Translations under genes and position numbers: made by a program | Notes under the pieces: generated by a model | The model's database searches: none | What the model was told of the DNA's origin: nothing | The model's input: the letters and a program-made list of their open reading frames with translations, nothing else | Shown: positions 5,429 to 6,875 of the stretch, in pieces | Layout of the letters: each line of letters starts with the position of its first letter | Position numbering within the stretch: position 1 is the first letter of the stretch | Source: CAZYVA01 sp964650695 | Lineage (GTDB): Bacteria > Bacillota > Clostridia > Lachnospirales > Lachnospiraceae | Assembly (NCBI GenBank): GCA_964650695.1 | Contig: CAZYVA010000093.1 | Span: 1 to 6,875 of the forward strand | Direction of reading: 5' to 3' | DNA: 6,875 nt

Positions 5429-5797
5429 ATGATACAGCAAGAAAGCAGACTGAAGGTAGCGGACAACACAGGTGCGAAAGAATTGTTGTGTATCCGCGTA
5501 GTAGGCGGTTCCAGGAGACGGTATGCGCGCATTGGTGATGTGATTATCGCAACTGTTAAACATGCAACACCCGGCGGCGTTGTGAAGAAAAGCGATATAG
5601 TGAAAGCTGTTGTTGTACGTACTGTGAAAAGCACCCGCCGCAAAGACGGTTCCTATATCCGTTTTGATGAAAATGCCGCAGTGATAATCAAAGAAGATAA
5701 GACGCCAAGAGGAACCCGTATTTTTGGGCCAGTAGCAAGAGAACTTCGTGACAAACAGTTCATGAGGATTGTTTCTCTCGCTCCGGAAGTGCTGTAA
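5429..5797 (+). CDS. rplN: 50S ribosomal protein L14
   Basis: L14 is a five-stranded beta-barrel protein at the subunit interface, contacting 16S rRNA in an inter-subunit bridge and forming the binding site of the silencing factor RsfS. The 122-residue product has the Gram-positive length and begins MIQQESRLKVADNTGAKELL. Residues 60-86 fit the family signature exactly (AVVVR, KDGSYIRF, NAAVI). KEDKTPRGTRIFGPVARELR is conserved near the end. The ATG at 5429 is chosen over the in-frame ATG at 5381 on Shine-Dalgarno and family grounds. The stop TAA at 5795-5797 overlaps the rplX Shine-Dalgarno. Arginine codons are mixed (AGR and CGN about equal). Confidence 0.98.
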   Translation: MIQQESRLKVADNTGAKELLCIRVVGGSRRRYARIGDVIIATVKHATPGGVVKKSDIVKAVVVRTVKSTRRKDGSYIRFDENAAVIIKEDKTPRGTRIFGPVARELRDKQFMRIVSLAPEVL

Positions 5798-5811
5798 GGA
5801 GGTGCGAGAAA

Positions 5812-6123
5812 ATGTCAATGCTGAAAATCAAAACCGGAGATACCGTCGTCATCATCACTGGAAAAGATAAGGGCAGGGAAGGCAGGGTTATGGCTATAAA
5901 CAGGAAGAAACACAGATGTGTCGTGGAAGGCATCAATATGATCACCAAACACGTAAAGCCAAACGCATCCAACCCAAACGGTGGGATCATCCATCAGGAG
6001 GCCCCCATCGATATATCAAACGTTATGCTGATGCATAAGGGGAAAGCCACAAGGGTAGGCTTCAAAATGGACGGGGATAAAAAAGTGCGTTATGCAAAAG
6101 CAACAGGCGATATCATCGACTAA
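5812..6123 (+). CDS. rplX: 50S ribosomal protein L24
   Basis: L24 is an assembly initiator of the 50S subunit and borders the exit-tunnel opening. The 103-residue product carries an N-terminal KOW motif at about residues 4-32 (IKTGDTVVIITGKDKGREGR, 5-24). The SH3-like continuation CVVEGINMITKHVKPN follows, then GGIIHQEAPIDISNVML and a C-terminal strand with KATRVGFKMDGDKKVRYAKATG. Length and motif order are typical. AGGAGG at 5797-5802 is 9 nt before ATG 5812 and overlaps the rplN stop. An in-frame ATG at 5818 is possible but would sit 15 nt from the Shine-Dalgarno. The gene is 24 nt before rplE. Confidence 0.97.
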   Translation: MSMLKIKTGDTVVIITGKDKGREGRVMAINRKKHRCVVEGINMITKHVKPNASNPNGGIIHQEAPIDISNVMLMHKGKATRVGFKMDGDKKVRYAKATGDIID

Positions 6124-6130
6124 TCCAGGG

Positions 6131-6137
6131 AAGGAGG
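6131..6137 (+). promoter_or_regulatory. rplE Shine-Dalgarno supporting a TTG start
   Basis: AAGGAGG ends 10 nt before the TTG at 6148. The next in-frame ATG is at 6193, 55 nt away, too far for this site and after the conserved beginning of L5. The site therefore decides for TTG. Confidence 0.85.
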
Positions 6138-6147
6138 AGCAGAAGCT

Positions 6148-6687
6148 TTGAGTAGACTAAAAAAACAATATCAGGACGAAATCGTTTCCGCGATGACGAA
6201 AAAGTTTGGTTATAAAAATATTATGGAAGTGCCGAAGCTTGACAAGGTCGTTGTCAACATGGGCGTCGGCGAGGCGAAAGATAATGCGAAGCTTTTAGAT
6301 TCAGCAGTTGCGGATCTGGAAAAGATCACTGGGCAGAAAGCAGTGGTCTGTAAAGCCAAGAAATCAGTGGCGAACTTCAAGCTGAGGGAAGGGATGCCGA
6401 TCGGATGCAAGGTGACGCTTCGGGGAGAGAGGATGTATGAATTTGTCGATCGTTTGATCAATCTTGCCCTTCCGCGCGTACGCGACTTCCGGGGGGTGAA
6501 CCCGAACGCTTTCGACGGCAGAGGGAACTACGCCCTTGGGATTAAAGAGCAGTTGATCTTCCCTGAGATTGAATACGATAAAATTGACAAAATCAGAGGT
6601 ATGGACGTCATTTTTGTCACAACTGCTAAGACGGATGAAGAAGCAAGGGAACTTTTAAGGCAGTTTAACATGCCGTTTAAGAAATAG
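6148..6687 (+). CDS. rplE: 50S ribosomal protein L5, TTG start
   Basis: L5 binds 5S rRNA in the central protuberance and contacts P-site tRNA and S13 in an inter-subunit bridge. The 179-residue product has the normal length. It starts SRLKKQYQDEIVSAMTKKFG (2-21), with the helix conserved in the family, then VPKLDKVVVNMGVGEA. Residues 57-73 fit the L5 signature exactly (LEKITGQ, C68, KKS). GMPIGCKVTLRGERMYEFVD and RDFRGVNPNAFDGRGNY follow, and the end is the usual LLRQFNMPFKK. The start is TTG, unusual for such a highly expressed gene but backed by a strong Shine-Dalgarno. The first ATG would remove 15 conserved residues. The stop at 6685-6687 lies within the rpsN Shine-Dalgarno. Confidence 0.97.
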   Translation: MSRLKKQYQDEIVSAMTKKFGYKNIMEVPKLDKVVVNMGVGEAKDNAKLLDSAVADLEKITGQKAVVCKAKKSVANFKLREGMPIGCKVTLRGERMYEFVDRLINLALPRVRDFRGVNPNAFDGRGNYALGIKEQLIFPEIEYDKIDKIRGMDVIFVTTAKTDEEARELLRQFNMPFKK

Positions 6688-6698
6688 GAGGTAAGGCA

Positions 6699-6875
6699 AT
6701 GGCTAAAGCAGCAATGAAAATCAAACAGCAGCGCCCACAGAAATTCTCATCAAGAGAATACCATCGCTGCAGAATCTGCGGACGTCCCCATGCTTATTTA
6801 AGGAAATATGGCATCTGCCGCATTTGTTTCCGCGAACTGGCATACAAAGGACAGATCCCCGGCGTGAAGAAAGCA
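6699..6875 (+). CDS. rpsN: 30S ribosomal protein S14, zinc-binding short form (3' end cut by window)
   Basis: S14 is a late-assembling 30S head protein. The visible 59 residues begin AKAAMKIKQQRPQKFSSREY and hold Cys24-x2-Cys27 and Cys40-x2-Cys43, a four-cysteine zinc ribbon, followed by FRELAYKGQIPGVKKA. This is the 61-residue zinc form typical of Firmicutes (also called type Z, rpsZ), not the roughly 100-residue cysteine-free form. About two codons and the stop lie beyond the window; truncation is by the window edge, not by mutation. AGGAGG at 6686-6691 overlaps the rplE stop, 7 nt before the ATG. In several Firmicutes a cysteine-free paralogue replaces this protein under zinc limitation, but none can be seen here. 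Arginine codons are mainly CGC and CGT. Confidence 0.97.
   Translation, partial: MAKAAMKIKQQRPQKFSSREYHRCRICGRPHAYLRKYGICRICFRELAYKGQIPGVKKA

Overview
This window is the 5' part of a canonical S10-spc ribosomal protein gene cluster. All 15 genes are on the + strand, in the order rpsJ, rplC, rplD, rplW, rplB, rpsS, rplV, rpsC, rplP, rpmC, rpsQ, rplN, rplX, rplE, rpsN (zinc type, cut by the window end). Gene order, strong AGGAGG ribosome binding sites before most genes, the four-cysteine S14 and the Clostridia-like L2 C-terminus (GRPGPCTPWG) point to a Firmicute. The long N-terminal extension of L22, the L3 and L29 sequences and moderate GC content suggest class Clostridia, most likely Lachnospiraceae. 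That family assignment is from recall, not from a search.

Layout: positions 1-166 are a non-coding leader with extensive complementarity. I can draw a closed three-way junction (about 30-124) followed directly by a perfect 7-bp hairpin (125-147) just before the rpsJ Shine-Dalgarno. Positions 167-484 are rpsJ. Positions 485-575 are the largest spacer of the cluster and hold two adjacent perfect hairpins before the rplC ribosome binding site. From 576 to the end the genes are tightly packed, with spacers of about 0-50 nt and two overlaps (rplD/rplW by 1 nt, rplP/rpmC by 11 nt). In several junctions the next Shine-Dalgarno contains the previous stop codon. No internal terminator or promoter is evident, so the genes look like one transcription unit that continues beyond the window; rpsH would be expected next.

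Function: the products build both subunits. S10, S19, S3, S17 and S14 belong to the 30S subunit. L3, L4, L23, L2, L22, L16, L29, L14, L24 and L5 belong to the 50S subunit. They include the peptidyl-transferase neighbour L2, the exit-tunnel proteins L4, L22, L23, L29 and L24, and the mRNA-entry protein S3. S10 also serves as NusE in transcription antitermination.

The coding content is ordinary. The parts most worth a second look are the structured rpsJ leader (a candidate autogenous control RNA), the rpsJ-rplC hairpin spacer, the L22 N-terminal extension, and a sharp contrast in arginine codon choice between rplV (all AGR) and rplP (nearly all CGN). I see no mobile element, CRISPR array, tRNA or rRNA, and no evidence of a novel multi-gene system.
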